Shown here in pieces: positions 19,368 through 27,673 of a stretch of 56,620 nucleotides of DNA (within the stretch, counting starts at the first letter, position 1; every line of letters starts with the position of its first letter). This stretch comes from an uncultured Eubacteriales bacterium (lineage in GTDB: Bacteria; Bacillota; Clostridia; Christensenellales; Borkfalkiaceae), in assembly GCA_905207235.1 (NCBI GenBank), contig CAJLKN010000013.1, forward strand, positions 1 to 56,620, given 5' to 3'. The translations under genes were made by a program, and so were the position numbers. Under the pieces are notes generated by a model that searched no databases, had not been told where the DNA came from, and saw only the letters and a list, made by a program, of their open reading frames with translations.

Positions 19368-21536
19368 ATGAACAACCTGTTGATGTTACTCGTGTTGTTC
19401 GCAGCGCTGTTCGCACTCGCTTATGCCGCGCTCAATTTCATCCTCGTCCGCAAGCTCAAAGAGGGCAACGAGAGGATGCAGGAAATTGCAGCAGCCATTC
19501 GCGAAGGCGCAAACGCGTTCATACGGTACGAGTACAAAATTGTCGCAATCATAGGACTTGTCATCGCGGGAATTTTAGGAATTGTAATTTCCTGGGAGAC
19601 CATGGTGGCATTCCTCATAGGCGCACTTATGAGCTCGCTTGCGGGCTTCGTAGGAATGAAGATAGCAACGTATGCAAACGTTCGCGTGGCAAAAACTGCC
19701 GACGAAACGCGCAACACGGGCAAGACGCTTAAAGTCGCTTTCCGCGGCGGCAGCGTAATGGGTCTGTGCGTTGCGGGATTTGCACTCTTCGGCATACTTG
19801 TAGTCTATCTTTCGTTCGGACTTTGGGAAGGAATGCTCGTCCTCAACGACCAGGGCGCTCTTCCCACCCACATCAACCCCATAACGGGACAGAGCTATTC
19901 CCTTTCTCTGGTGCTTTCGGGCTATGCGTTGGGTTGCAGCGTAATCGCAATGTTCAACCGCGTGGGCGGCGGCATCTATACAAAAGCCGCAGACATGGGC
20001 GCAGACCTCGTAGGCAAGACCGAGGCGCACATACCCGAAGACGACCCCAGAAACCCCGCCACCATTGCGGATAACGTGGGCGACAACGTCGGCGACGTTG
20101 CAGGTCTCGGCTCTGACCTTCTGGAAAGTTATGTCGGCGCGATAATGTCCTGCGCGATACTCGCAATAGAAATTTTCACTCACAACACCTTTATATCAAC
20201 AACGCTTTACGCGAAGATGGTTGCATTCCCCATTCTCTTTGCAGCCATAGGGTTGTTCGGATGCATAGCAGGCATCTCCTTCCCCCTTATCAAGCGCAAA
20301 CTGTCGGATAATCCCCACCTTGAACTAAATCTGGCGACGTGGATTTCCGCGGGAGTTACGATAATTTTCGGCTTCCTGCTCTGTTGGTTCTTATTCGACG
20401 GCGAAGCCGAAGACCAGATTAAACTTGCAGGCTTTGCAATAGGTAAAATCTCGCCCTGGGTTGCCGCCGCAATAGGCATTATAGCCGGCATACTCATAGG
20501 CGTCGTTTCGGAATATTACACGAGCTACGATTACAAGCCCACAAAATCCATAGCTCAGGCGAGCAAAGAGGGCAGCGCCCTCACCGTTACGCAGGGTATG
20601 GCGACGGGCATGATTTCGTGCATGATACCCGTTGTAATACTTGGCATAGCAATTTACCTCTGCTTTGTTGTCGGCGGAATGTACGGCGTTGGCTGCGGCG
20701 CGATGGGCATGCTCTCCTTTGTTGCGGCAACCGTCTCGGTAGATACATACGGTCCCATAAGCGACAACGCGGGCGGCATTGCGGAAATGAGCGGTCTCGA
20801 CAAGGAAGTGCGCGCAATAACCGACAAGCTGGACAGCGTGGGCAACACCACCGCCGCTATCGGCAAGGGCTTTGCAATAGGTTCGGCGGCGCTCGCAACC
20901 GTATCCATGCTCTCGAGCTATCTGTATTCGTTCATGACCGACCTGCTTCTGAACCTCTTCTCGCGCGACGTGCTCGTAGGCGCGATAGTCGGCGCGGCTC
21001 TGCCGTTTATGTTCAGCGGTATGCTGATAAACGCAGTTGCAAAGGCTGCGCGAAAGATGGTCGGCGAAGTGCGCAGACAGTTTTCAGAAATGCCGGGCAT
21101 TCTGACGGGCGAAACGCGACCCGACTACAAGACCTGCATAACCATATCTTCGCAGGGCGCGCTTAAAGAAATGATAGTGCCCGCCCTCATATCCATAGCT
21201 TTCCCCGTTCTGTGCGGATTTATTTTCGGAGCTTATTTCGTAGGCGGCGTGCTGTTCGGTGCAACCGTTTCGGCGATAATGCTTGCAATTTATACGGGCA
21301 ACGCGGGCGGCGCGTGGGACAACGCGAAGAAGTTTATCGAAGCGGGCGGCGTTGAAGGCTGCGGCAAGGGTTCCCCCGCGCACGACGCGGCTATCGTCGG
21401 CGATACCGTGGGCGATCCCCTCAAGGATACGGTCGGTCCTTCCCTCGACATTCTCATAAAGATTATGAGCACCGTTTCCCTCGTGTGCGTAGTCGTATTC
21501 AATCAGTTCAATCTTATGTCCCTTCTCGGAGCATAA
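19368..21536 (+). CDS. hppA: Membrane-bound ion-pumping pyrophosphatase
   Basis: Integral membrane pyrophosphatase (about 16 membrane segments) that couples PPi hydrolysis to export of Na+ or H+. Catalytic loops are visible: GGGIYTKAADMGADLVGK, DDPRNPATIADNVGDNVGD, the GGIAEM segment and the C-terminal DTVGDPLKDT. In the GNTTAA loop Ala496 and Gly499 stand where K+-independent enzymes have Lys and Thr, so this is predicted K+-dependent; such enzymes include all known Na+ pumps, but ion choice is not settled by reading. 722 residues is typical. Recycles biosynthetic PPi for energy in an anaerobe. Confidence 0.95.
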   Translation: MNNLLMLLVLFAALFALAYAALNFILVRKLKEGNERMQEIAAAIREGANAFIRYEYKIVAIIGLVIAGILGIVISWETMVAFLIGALMSSLAGFVGMKIATYANVRVAKTADETRNTGKTLKVAFRGGSVMGLCVAGFALFGILVVYLSFGLWEGMLVLNDQGALPTHINPITGQSYSLSLVLSGYALGCSVIAMFNRVGGGIYTKAADMGADLVGKTEAHIPEDDPRNPATIADNVGDNVGDVAGLGSDLLESYVGAIMSCAILAIEIFTHNTFISTTLYAKMVAFPILFAAIGLFGCIAGISFPLIKRKLSDNPHLELNLATWISAGVTIIFGFLLCWFLFDGEAEDQIKLAGFAIGKISPWVAAAIGIIAGILIGVVSEYYTSYDYKPTKSIAQASKEGSALTVTQGMATGMISCMIPVVILGIAIYLCFVVGGMYGVGCGAMGMLSFVAATVSVDTYGPISDNAGGIAEMSGLDKEVRAITDKLDSVGNTTAAIGKGFAIGSAALATVSMLSSYLYSFMTDLLLNLFSRDVLVGAIVGAALPFMFSGMLINAVAKAARKMVGEVRRQFSEMPGILTGETRPDYKTCITISSQGALKEMIVPALISIAFPVLCGFIFGAYFVGGVLFGATVSAIMLAIYTGNAGGAWDNAKKFIEAGGVEGCGKGSPAHDAAIVGDTVGDPLKDTVGPSLDILIKIMSTVSLVCVVVFNQFNLMSLLGA

Positions 21537-21569
21537 ATTTAGCCTGATTTTGAAAAATTAACTCAATGT

Positions 21570-21607
21570 GCGCGCGGCGCTTTCAAAGCGCCGCGCGCCT
21601 TTTTTAT
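21570..21607 (+). terminator. Rho-independent terminator of hppA
   Basis: A very strong G+C stem of about 12-14 bp followed by six or more T residues, 34 bp after the stop. Confidence 0.93.
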
Positions 21608-21737
21608 TTTTTACATTCATACTTTTTTTGCTTCGCGCCGTCTGCGTCGCCCGCAGAATGCGGAAAAAAAGCGTGTCCGGCACAAAAAATTGCGTTGGAC
21701 GGCACATATTGCCGCGCCAATTATGTTGCGCACAGGA

Positions 21738-21763
21738 AAGCGCGCGGCTTGAACCGCGCGCTT
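21738..21763. other. Stem-loop in the hppA-rplA gap
   Basis: A 10-bp perfect stem (AAGCGCGCGG and complement, 6-nt loop) between the hppA and rplA terminators, without a T-tract. No gene is seen in this 325-bp convergent gap. Confidence 0.45.
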
Positions 21764-21824
21764 ACAGCAATAAAATTTTGAACGTTTATTGTCCTGACCG
21801 ATAACCTTACAGAACGAAAAATAA

Positions 21825-21851
21825 AAAAACCGTCCGAAACGGACGGTTTTT
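21825..21851 (-). terminator. Bidirectional terminator of rplA
   Basis: Stem AAAAACCGTCC with its complement and a 5-nt loop; the minus strand ends in a run of T. Starts 10 bp beyond the rplA stop, so the ribosomal operon ends here. Confidence 0.92.
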
Positions 21852-21861
21852 AATTTTGCGA

Positions 21862-22551
21862 TTAACCCTTGTTGAAGTAAACCTTAACGCCGGGGCCCAT
21901 AGTCGAAGTAACGGTAACGCTCTTGATATACTGACCCTTTGCGGTTGCGGGCTTAGCTTTTACGATTGCATCCATGAGGGCATTGAAGTTCTCGCTGATC
22001 TTTTCAGCGCCGAAGCTCTTCTTGCCGATGGGGCAGTGAATGATTGCGGTCTTGTCGAGGCGGTATTCAACCTTACCTGCTTTGACTTCCTTGACTGCCT
22101 TTACGACGTCCATGGTAACCGTGCCGCTCTTGGGGTTGGGCATAAGTCCCTTAGGACCAAGGATACGACCGATACGGCCGACAACGCCCATCATGTCGGG
22201 AGTTGTAATCATTACGTCGAAGTCGAACCAGTTTTCCTTCTGGATTTTCTGGATCATTTCTTCTGCACCGACGTAATCTGCGCCTGCTGCGAGAGCCTGG
22301 TCTGCCTTGTCGCCCTTTGCTACGACGAGAACCTTCTTGTCCTTACCTGTACCGTTGGGAAGCACCAGAACGCCGCGGACCTGCTGGTCAGCCTGACGGG
22401 GGTCAACGCCAAGACGGACGTGAAGTTCAATAGTTTCGTCGAACTTTGCCTTTGCGGTAGAAAGAACGATGTTTACCGCTTCGGCAGGGTCATATGCCTT
22501 TAAATGGTCATAAGATTTTACGCTTTCAGCGTATTTCTTGCCAACTTTCAT
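21862..22551 (-). CDS. rplA: 50S ribosomal protein L1
   Basis: L1 stalk protein that binds 23S rRNA and its own mRNA. Recognised from KKYAESVK near the N-terminus, KVLVVAKGDKADQALAAGADYVG, the hinge signature VGRIGRILGPKGLMPNPKSGTV and the C-terminal SVTVTSTMGPGVKV. 229 residues is standard. Strong GGAGG ribosome site. Last gene of rpmG-secE-nusG-rplK-rplA; a terminator follows directly, so rplJ and rplL are not in this operon. Confidence 0.97.
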   Translation of the reverse strand: MKVGKKYAESVKSYDHLKAYDPAEAVNIVLSTAKAKFDETIELHVRLGVDPRQADQQVRGVLVLPNGTGKDKKVLVVAKGDKADQALAAGADYVGAEEMIQKIQKENWFDFDVMITTPDMMGVVGRIGRILGPKGLMPNPKSGTVTMDVVKAVKEVKAGKVEYRLDKTAIIHCPIGKKSFGAEKISENFNALMDAIVKAKPATAKGQYIKSVTVTSTMGPGVKVYFNKG

Positions 22552-22639
22552 TTATTAAATCCTCCGTGTGGTTCATCCGAGGGGTCGACTTTGTTTATTT
22601 TATTATCCCTCTCCCACTTTTCGGCTAATTTTTAGCCTG

Positions 22640-23065
22640 TTACTCTTCCACCGTAACGCCCATAGAACGAGCGGTACCCTTTACCATGCTCTTTGCCATT
22701 TCGAGGTCGGAGCAGTTGAGGTCGGGGAGCTTTGTTTTTGCAATCTCTTCCACCTGAGCTTTGGTCAGCTTGCCGACCTTGTCCCTGTTGGGACGTGCGG
22801 AAGCGGTTTCAATTCCCAGAGCCTTCTTGATAAGTACGGGTGTGGGAGGCGTCTTCAAGATGAAAGTAAAGCTTCTGTCCTGATAAATGGTTACTACGCA
22901 GGGAATGATGAGGCCTGCCTGTGCCGAAGTCTTTGCGTTGAATTCCTTGGTAAAGCCGGGTATGTTGATACCGTGGGGGCCGAGCGTAGAACCTACGGGG
23001 GGCGCAGGGGTAGCCTTACCTGCCGGAAGCTGCAATTTAACTACCGCAGTAATCTTTTTTGCCAT
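22640..23065 (-). CDS. rplK: 50S ribosomal protein L11
   Basis: L11 of the GTPase-associated centre. The N-terminal domain (KLQLPAGKATPAPPVGSTLGPHGINI) and the C-terminal rRNA-binding domain with ARSMGVTVE are intact. The ATG at 23065 (141 aa) follows AGGAGG; upstream residues of the longer frame do not belong to the family. Sits 88 bp before rplA and 139 bp after nusG. Confidence 0.97.
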   Translation of the reverse strand: MAKKITAVVKLQLPAGKATPAPPVGSTLGPHGINIPGFTKEFNAKTSAQAGLIIPCVVTIYQDRSFTFILKTPPTPVLIKKALGIETASARPNRDKVGKLTKAQVEEIAKTKLPDLNCSDLEMAKSMVKGTARSMGVTVEE

Positions 23066-23204
23066 AATTAAATAATCCTCCTGATGTGGTGATAACGAAC
23101 GAGCCATAAAAGATTTAACCCGCTCTCCCACATATGTAAATCGCCGTCTGGCGGTTTATTCTGTCAAATGCGCCATGCGGCGCGGTAGCGTAAAAGCCGA
23201 ATTT

Positions 23205-23738
23205 TCAGGCTTCTATCTTTTTTATCTGAATATATTCCACTTCGACGTCGGTAGAACGACCGAACATCTGAATGTTTACCTTCGCTTTCTGCGCAAGGTC
23301 GTTGAGCTCGGTTATGACGCCTTCAAATCCTTCCAGAGGACCTGCGTCTATGTTTACGCGGTCGCCTACCGCGAAATCTGCGTCAACTACGACTTCTTCG
23401 AGGCGCATTCTGCGGATTTCGTCTTCCTTCATGGGTATGGGTCTGCCCTGAGGTCCTACAAAGCCCGTAACGCCGCGCGTATTGGTAACCAGATACCACA
23501 GCTGGTTGGAATATATCATCTTTATGAAAACGTAGCAGGGCAGAAGTTTGCGCTCAACCACCTTTCTCTTGCCGTTCTTTTCCTCTATGGTCTGTTCCAT
23601 GGGAATTTTAACATCAAAGATGTGGTCCTGCAAATTGTTGTTTTCTATAAGCCTCTGCAACGAATCCTTGACCATCATTTCGTAGCCGGAATAGGTGTGC
23701 AGAATGTACCAGCAGGGTTGTTCGCGTGTTTCAGCCAT
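23205..23738 (-). CDS. nusG: Transcription termination/antitermination factor NusG
   Basis: Transcription elongation factor that binds RNA polymerase. N-terminal NGN domain (WYILHTYSGYE, LLPCYVFIKM, VTNTRGVTGFVG) and C-terminal KOW domain (VGDRVNIDAGPLEGFEGVI). 177 residues is normal. Follows secE by 3 bp, the conserved bacterial order. Confidence 0.97.
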   Translation of the reverse strand: MAETREQPCWYILHTYSGYEMMVKDSLQRLIENNNLQDHIFDVKIPMEQTIEEKNGKRKVVERKLLPCYVFIKMIYSNQLWYLVTNTRGVTGFVGPQGRPIPMKEDEIRRMRLEEVVVDADFAVGDRVNIDAGPLEGFEGVITELNDLAQKAKVNIQMFGRSTDVEVEYIQIKKIEA

Positions 23739-23741
23739 TTG

Positions 23742-23972
23742 TTACTCTCCCTTTATGCTGGTCAGAAGCTCCAAAAGCGCCTGCAAGCCCTGGTTTATGC
23801 CCGTTATTACAACGAGGAAAACGAGAACGACCACAAGCACCACGCAGGTTGACTTTACAACCTTGGGGAATGTGGGCCAGGTTACCCTTTTGAGCTCGGA
23901 AAATGTTTCTTTTATCTTTCTGCCCGCCCTGACGAAAATGTTGGGCCTTTTGACTTCGTTTTTGTTAGCCAT
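23742..23972 (-). CDS. secE: Preprotein translocase subunit SecE
   Basis: Small clamp subunit of the SecYEG channel. Amphipathic helix with ELKRVTWPTFPKVVKST followed by one membrane helix (about residues 42-62). 76 residues, as in other Firmicutes. Lies between rpmG and nusG. Confidence 0.95.
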   Translation of the reverse strand: MANKNEVKRPNIFVRAGRKIKETFSELKRVTWPTFPKVVKSTCVVLVVVLVFLVVITGINQGLQALLELLTSIKGE

Positions 23973-24073
23973 AAATTCTCCTTAAAACGCCTTGCGGCTT
24001 TTAGGTTACAGCTGCGCAATAAAGCGCAATATGCCCCGCCGCGCGTTTGCGGCAAGGCGGAAAGGAAATTATA

Positions 24074-24235
24074 TTACTTTGTTTCCTTGTGTTCGGTGTG
24101 CTTCTTGCAGAAAGGGCAGTACTTGGAAATGGTAAGTCTGTCGGGATCGTTACGCTTGTTCTTGTAGCTGTCGTAATTTCTGTGCTTGCACTCGGTGCAT
24201 TCAAACGTTATTTTTGCCCTCGATGTTGCTTTCAT
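24074..24235 (-). CDS. rpmG: 50S ribosomal protein L33
   Basis: 53-residue zinc-type L33: two CXXC pairs (CTEC and CPFC) are present, meaning the zinc-binding (C+) form. Start chosen at 24235 because the L33 family begins with a short basic strand; the longer frame adds unrelated residues. First gene of the secE-nusG operon. Confidence 0.93.
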   Translation of the reverse strand: MKATSRAKITFECTECKHRNYDSYKNKRNDPDRLTISKYCPFCKKHTEHKETK

Positions 24236-24288
24236 ATCTGGAAAACTCCGTACAAAAAAATTACACCCCCTGTTCGGTGTGTGTTTAG

Positions 24289-24317
24289 ATATTAACATTA
24301 AACAAGGGGCTTGTCAA
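24289..24317 (-). promoter_or_regulatory. Predicted promoter of the rpmG-rplA operon
   Basis: Minus-strand TTGACA (24312-24317), 17 bp, TAATAT (24289-24294). A near-consensus promoter in an A+T-rich stretch, as expected for ribosomal genes. Confidence 0.83.
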
Positions 24318-24396
24318 TCGTTTTTTCGCTTATTTTGCAATTTTTTCTTTTCTAATATATAATTATTATAAAAAATGCGGCGCGATAAACTATATC

Positions 24397-24433
24397 CGCG
24401 CGGTCGCGGGCGGCGTGCACCCGCGACCGCGCG
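24397..24433. other. Long perfect hairpin upstream of the rpmG promoter
   Basis: 14-bp perfect inverted repeat with a 9-nt loop and no T-tract, between the SecB-like gene terminator and the rpmG promoter. Function unknown. Confidence 0.5.
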
Positions 24434-24520
24434 CACGTCTCATAAAAAAATACGCCCTGCGAAAAATATCGCGCATTTTAATAAGCTGTTGGAAGCGGTA
24501 ATTTGCGTATGTGCGTTTTT

Positions 24521-24554
24521 ACAAAAAATAAGCGCGGAAGGTTGCCTTCCGCGC
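24521..24554 (-). terminator. Terminator of the SecB-like gene
   Basis: 10-bp stem with a 3-nt loop; the minus strand continues TTATTTTTTG. 17 bp past the stop codon. Confidence 0.88.
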
Positions 24555-24571
24555 CGAAAATTTCAAATTTA

Positions 24572-25003
24572 TCAGTTGTCGCCGACGCTGAATGCGTAGG
24601 TATCTCTGTCCTCGGGGAAGATGGGTCCGTTGATGACGGGAAGATTGAGGGGCGAGATATAAGCCTGCGCGGTGAGGTTGGTAACCGCCGTGCGAAGATA
24701 AGGATAGAGCATGCCCGTTGCCTCTATAACGAAATCTCTCTCCTGCTGAGAAGTGGGAACGGCTTCGAGTTCGAAAACGCCGACGAGGGAAACTTCGATA
24801 TCGAAGGGCTTGGGCTCCTTTTCGTTGGTAAGGACGGCAACTTTAAGGTTGACGAACATCAGCTTGGGGTTGTCGTTGGCCTTTCTGACCTGTCTGGAAA
24901 ACTGGGGTTTGATGTCCAGACGCTGATTGGGTTCGAGCTTTACTCTGTTGAGTTTGAAAGAGAGCTGCTCGGTTGTAATGCCTTTGAAATCGTATTTCAT
25001 CAT
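24572..25003 (-). CDS. SecB-like protein-export chaperone
   Basis: 143-residue protein with the SecB fold pattern: N-terminal strands, then FELEAVP, and the C-terminal LYPYLRTAVTNLTAQAYISPLNLPVING, which matches the helix and loop of SecB (YARE-like helix, LXLPPINF-like loop). SecB holds preproteins unfolded for SecA in Proteobacteria; Gram-positive members are rarer and diverse, some acting with toxin-antitoxin systems. No toxin or antitoxin is adjacent; instead the gene lies one operon upstream of secE. The second ATG (24998-25000) is an equally good start. Confidence 0.75.
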   Translation of the reverse strand: MMKYDFKGITTEQLSFKLNRVKLEPNQRLDIKPQFSRQVRKANDNPKLMFVNLKVAVLTNEKEPKPFDIEVSLVGVFELEAVPTSQQERDFVIEATGMLYPYLRTAVTNLTAQAYISPLNLPVINGPIFPEDRDTYAFSVGDN

Positions 25004-25035
25004 TGTACTCCTGAATTTTTAAAATTTACCTTATT

Positions 25036-25064
25036 ATTTTACCAAACGCGCGCATTTTTGTCAA
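25036..25064 (-). promoter_or_regulatory. Predicted promoter of the SecB-like gene
   Basis: Minus-strand TTGACA (25059-25064), 17 bp, TAAAAT (25036-25041). Confidence 0.78.
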
Positions 25065-25141
25065 TGCCTGTAATAAAATTGCGCACATTTTATTGCGCCT
25101 TTTCGCGCCGACTGAGGAGCGAGCCTATTTTGAGAACGATC

Positions 25142-25175
25142 GCCGCCGCGGACGGCATTGCCCGTCCGCGGCGGC
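25142..25175. other. Perfect hairpin between divergent promoters
   Basis: 14-bp perfect stem with a 6-nt loop and no T-tract, located between the SecB-like promoter and the radical SAM operon promoter, where no transcript needs to end. Confidence 0.5.
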
Positions 25176-25184
25176 TCAAAACAC

Positions 25185-25212
25185 TTGATTAATCGCGCCG
25201 ATATGCTATAAT
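25185..25212 (+). promoter_or_regulatory. Predicted promoter of the radical SAM-rng operon
   Basis: TTGATT (25185-25190), 16 bp, TATAAT (25207-25212). Confidence 0.7.
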
Positions 25213-25259
25213 ATATTTATCGCCGCATGTTCACGCGGCATTTTACGGGCAGGAATTAA

Positions 25260-27056
25260 ATGACGGTAAACATTGACGATTTAAAGGACATACTTTCGCG
25301 CGTCGAAAAGCCGGCGCGCTATACGGGCGGCGAGTTCGGGAGCGTTAAATGCGGTCCTTCGCCGTTCTTTTTCTGCATGGCTTTCCCCGACCTGTACGAA
25401 GTCGGCATGAGCAACCTCGGCATAAAAATAGTAGCCGAAAGTTTTATAAAGCGGGGCTATGCGGCGGACTACTGCTTTGCCCCCTACACCGATTTCGGCG
25501 AAGAAATTAAAAAGGCGGGCATACCACTTTATTCCCTCGAACTTAAAAAGCCGCTCAGAGAATTCGATATGATTGGCTTTTCTCTTCAATTCGAGCTGTG
25601 CTACACAAACCTTTTGTACATGCTTGACCTAGCCGGCATACCCCTTCGCCGCGCCGACCGCGCGGGCGGGCATTATCCGCTGATTGCAGTGGGCGGTCCG
25701 TGCACGGTCAACCCCGAACCGCTCGCCGACTTTATAGACATAGCCTTTATAGGCGACGGCGAGAGCGCGGACGCGGACGTTGCCGACATCTACCTTGAAT
25801 GCGGAGGCGCGACCGAAGAATTTTTCCGACGCGCGGCGGAAATTGAGGGCGTATATGTACCCGCCCTGATGAACGTCAACTACTCACCTGACGGGCGCAT
25901 ATCCTCGTTCGATACGCAGTATAAGCCCAAAAGAGCTATAATAGACGACCTCGACGGCGCAGTCTTCCCCATGAGCCAGCCCGTACCCAACTGCGAGAGC
26001 GTATTCGACCGCTCGATTATAGAGGTGATGCGCGGGTGCTACCGCGGTTGCAGGTTCTGCCAGGCGGGCTTCATCTACCGCCCCGTGCGCAAAAGAAGCG
26101 TAGAAACGCTGACCAAACAGGCGTGCTCGCTGATAGCTTCGACGGGCTACGAGGAAGTCAGCCTTAACTCACTTTCAACGGGCGATTACCCCCATCTGCG
26201 CGAACTTATACGCAGCCTCAAAAGTTCGCTTCCGCCCGACGTAACTCTCGCGCTGCCTTCGCTGCGCGTTGACAGCTTCGACGCCGAATTCGCGCAGGAC
26301 GCGCGCAAAATTTCCTTGACCTTCGCCCCCGAGGCGGGCAGCCAGAGGCTTCGCGACGCAATAAACAAAGACATAACCGAAGAAGAGATACTTCACGCCG
26401 CCGAAAGCGCGTTCGACGGGGGATATTCCGCAGTAAAACTGTATTTCATGCTCGGACTTCCCACCGAAACGGACGACGACCTCGCCGCGATAAGGACTGT
26501 CTGCGACAAGATAAAGGGCGTGTATAACAGCAAAAAAAGGGCAAAAGCTCTGAGAATTTCCGTGTCCGTTTCGACATTCATTCCCAAGCCCTTCACCCCC
26601 TTCCAGTGGGAGCGACAGGCGACGGAGAGCGAGGTCGAGGCAAAGCAGAAACTGCTTAAAGACAAGCTGTATATAAAGGGCGTTTCGTTAAGCTGGAGCG
26701 ATTACTTCACATCGCGGCTCGAAGCCGTGCTCGCGCGCGGCGACAGGAGACTGTGCGACGTGATAGAGAGGGCTTATTCAAAGGGCTGCCGTTTCGACGG
26801 ATGGAACAAAGAGCTGAAAAAGGACGCGTGGTTGCAGGCGTTCGATGAATGCGGCATAAGCATGGAAGAATACACCCGCGAGCGGAGCGAAGACGAAATT
26901 CTGCCGTGGGAATTCATAGACATCGGCATAAACAAGAAATTTTTCCTTTCAGAGCGCAAGCGCGCATACGAAGGAAAGGTTACGGGCAGTTGCGCTAAAA
27001 AATGCTCGGGTTGCGGTTTGCAGAAAGTCTGCCCCGCCGCAAAGGGGGAAAAATGA
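25260..27056 (+). CDS. B12-binding-type radical SAM protein, TIGR03960 family
   Basis: Radical SAM protein of the TIGR03960 type: N-terminal B12-binding-like region (about residues 1-200), radical SAM cluster motif CYRGCRFC (CX3CX2C) near residue 258, TIM-barrel segments (FAPEAGSQRLRDAINKD, KLYFMLGLPTETDDD) and a C-terminal Cys cluster (CAKKCSGCGLQKVC) that could bind another Fe-S centre. The reaction is not known for this family. It overlaps the next gene by 4 bp and precedes RNase E/G, the arrangement kept in many Firmicutes, suggesting a role in RNA or ribosome modification. Confidence 0.9.
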   Translation: MTVNIDDLKDILSRVEKPARYTGGEFGSVKCGPSPFFFCMAFPDLYEVGMSNLGIKIVAESFIKRGYAADYCFAPYTDFGEEIKKAGIPLYSLELKKPLREFDMIGFSLQFELCYTNLLYMLDLAGIPLRRADRAGGHYPLIAVGGPCTVNPEPLADFIDIAFIGDGESADADVADIYLECGGATEEFFRRAAEIEGVYVPALMNVNYSPDGRISSFDTQYKPKRAIIDDLDGAVFPMSQPVPNCESVFDRSIIEVMRGCYRGCRFCQAGFIYRPVRKRSVETLTKQACSLIASTGYEEVSLNSLSTGDYPHLRELIRSLKSSLPPDVTLALPSLRVDSFDAEFAQDARKISLTFAPEAGSQRLRDAINKDITEEEILHAAESAFDGGYSAVKLYFMLGLPTETDDDLAAIRTVCDKIKGVYNSKKRAKALRISVSVSTFIPKPFTPFQWERQATESEVEAKQKLLKDKLYIKGVSLSWSDYFTSRLEAVLARGDRRLCDVIERAYSKGCRFDGWNKELKKDAWLQAFDECGISMEEYTRERSEDEILPWEFIDIGINKKFFLSERKRAYEGKVTGSCAKKCSGCGLQKVCPAAKGEK

Positions 27057-27649
27057 TAGCTTTCAGATACACAAAGACGGACGGCGCGGAGTTTATCTCC
27101 CACCTCGACCTGTTAAGGCACATTTACCGCACGATGAGGCGCGCGGGCATACCCCTCAATTACAGCGAAGGCTTCCACAAACACCCTAAAATATTCTTAA
27201 ACAACCCGCTAGGCACGGGCATAAAGTCCGTCGCGGAATATGCGACGGCGGACACTCCTTTCAAAGGGGATTTTATGGCGCTCTTCAATAAATTTTCTCC
27301 CGACGGCATAAAATGCACGGCTTGCGCCGAGGTCAAGGAAAATCAGAACTACGCCAACTGCATAACCGCCTGCGATTACACGGCGAGCGGAATACCGCCG
27401 TTCAACGCAGATGAACTTATGGCGAAGGAGAGCATTGTAATTACCGACACTCGCGGGCGCGAAGTAGATATTCGTCCTCGCATATATGCCGTCGAACGGC
27501 GCGGAGAGCAACTTTTTTTCACTCTCGGCTGCGGCGACAACAATCTGCGACCCGACCTGTTCTGCTCCTACCTCTGTTCGCGGTTCGGCGGAAGCGCAAA
27601 AGATATTTTAAAGATTGCCGCGCACGTCAGCGGCGGACAATTTGTATAA
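27053..27649 (+). CDS. TIGR03936/DUF2344 family protein
   Basis: 198-residue protein of the DUF2344 family, recognised by FRYTKTDGAEFISHLDLLRHIYRTMRRAGIP and YSEGFHKHPKI. In some bacteria it is fused to the TIGR03960 radical SAM protein; here they are separate but overlap (ATGA), which argues that the two act together. Function unknown. The ATG at 27053 has AAAGGGGG upstream and is preferred to an earlier in-frame ATG inside the previous gene. Confidence 0.87.
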   Translation: MIAFRYTKTDGAEFISHLDLLRHIYRTMRRAGIPLNYSEGFHKHPKIFLNNPLGTGIKSVAEYATADTPFKGDFMALFNKFSPDGIKCTACAEVKENQNYANCITACDYTASGIPPFNADELMAKESIVITDTRGREVDIRPRIYAVERRGEQLFFTLGCGDNNLRPDLFCSYLCSRFGGSAKDILKIAAHVSGGQFV

Positions 27650-27673
27650 AATTCTGGAAAAAGAGTAATTTTT

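Noticed and set aside
23973..24073. tRNA-Trp between rpmG and secE
   Set aside because: Some bacteria have one here, but no cloverleaf or CCA-type 3' end can be drawn from this gap.
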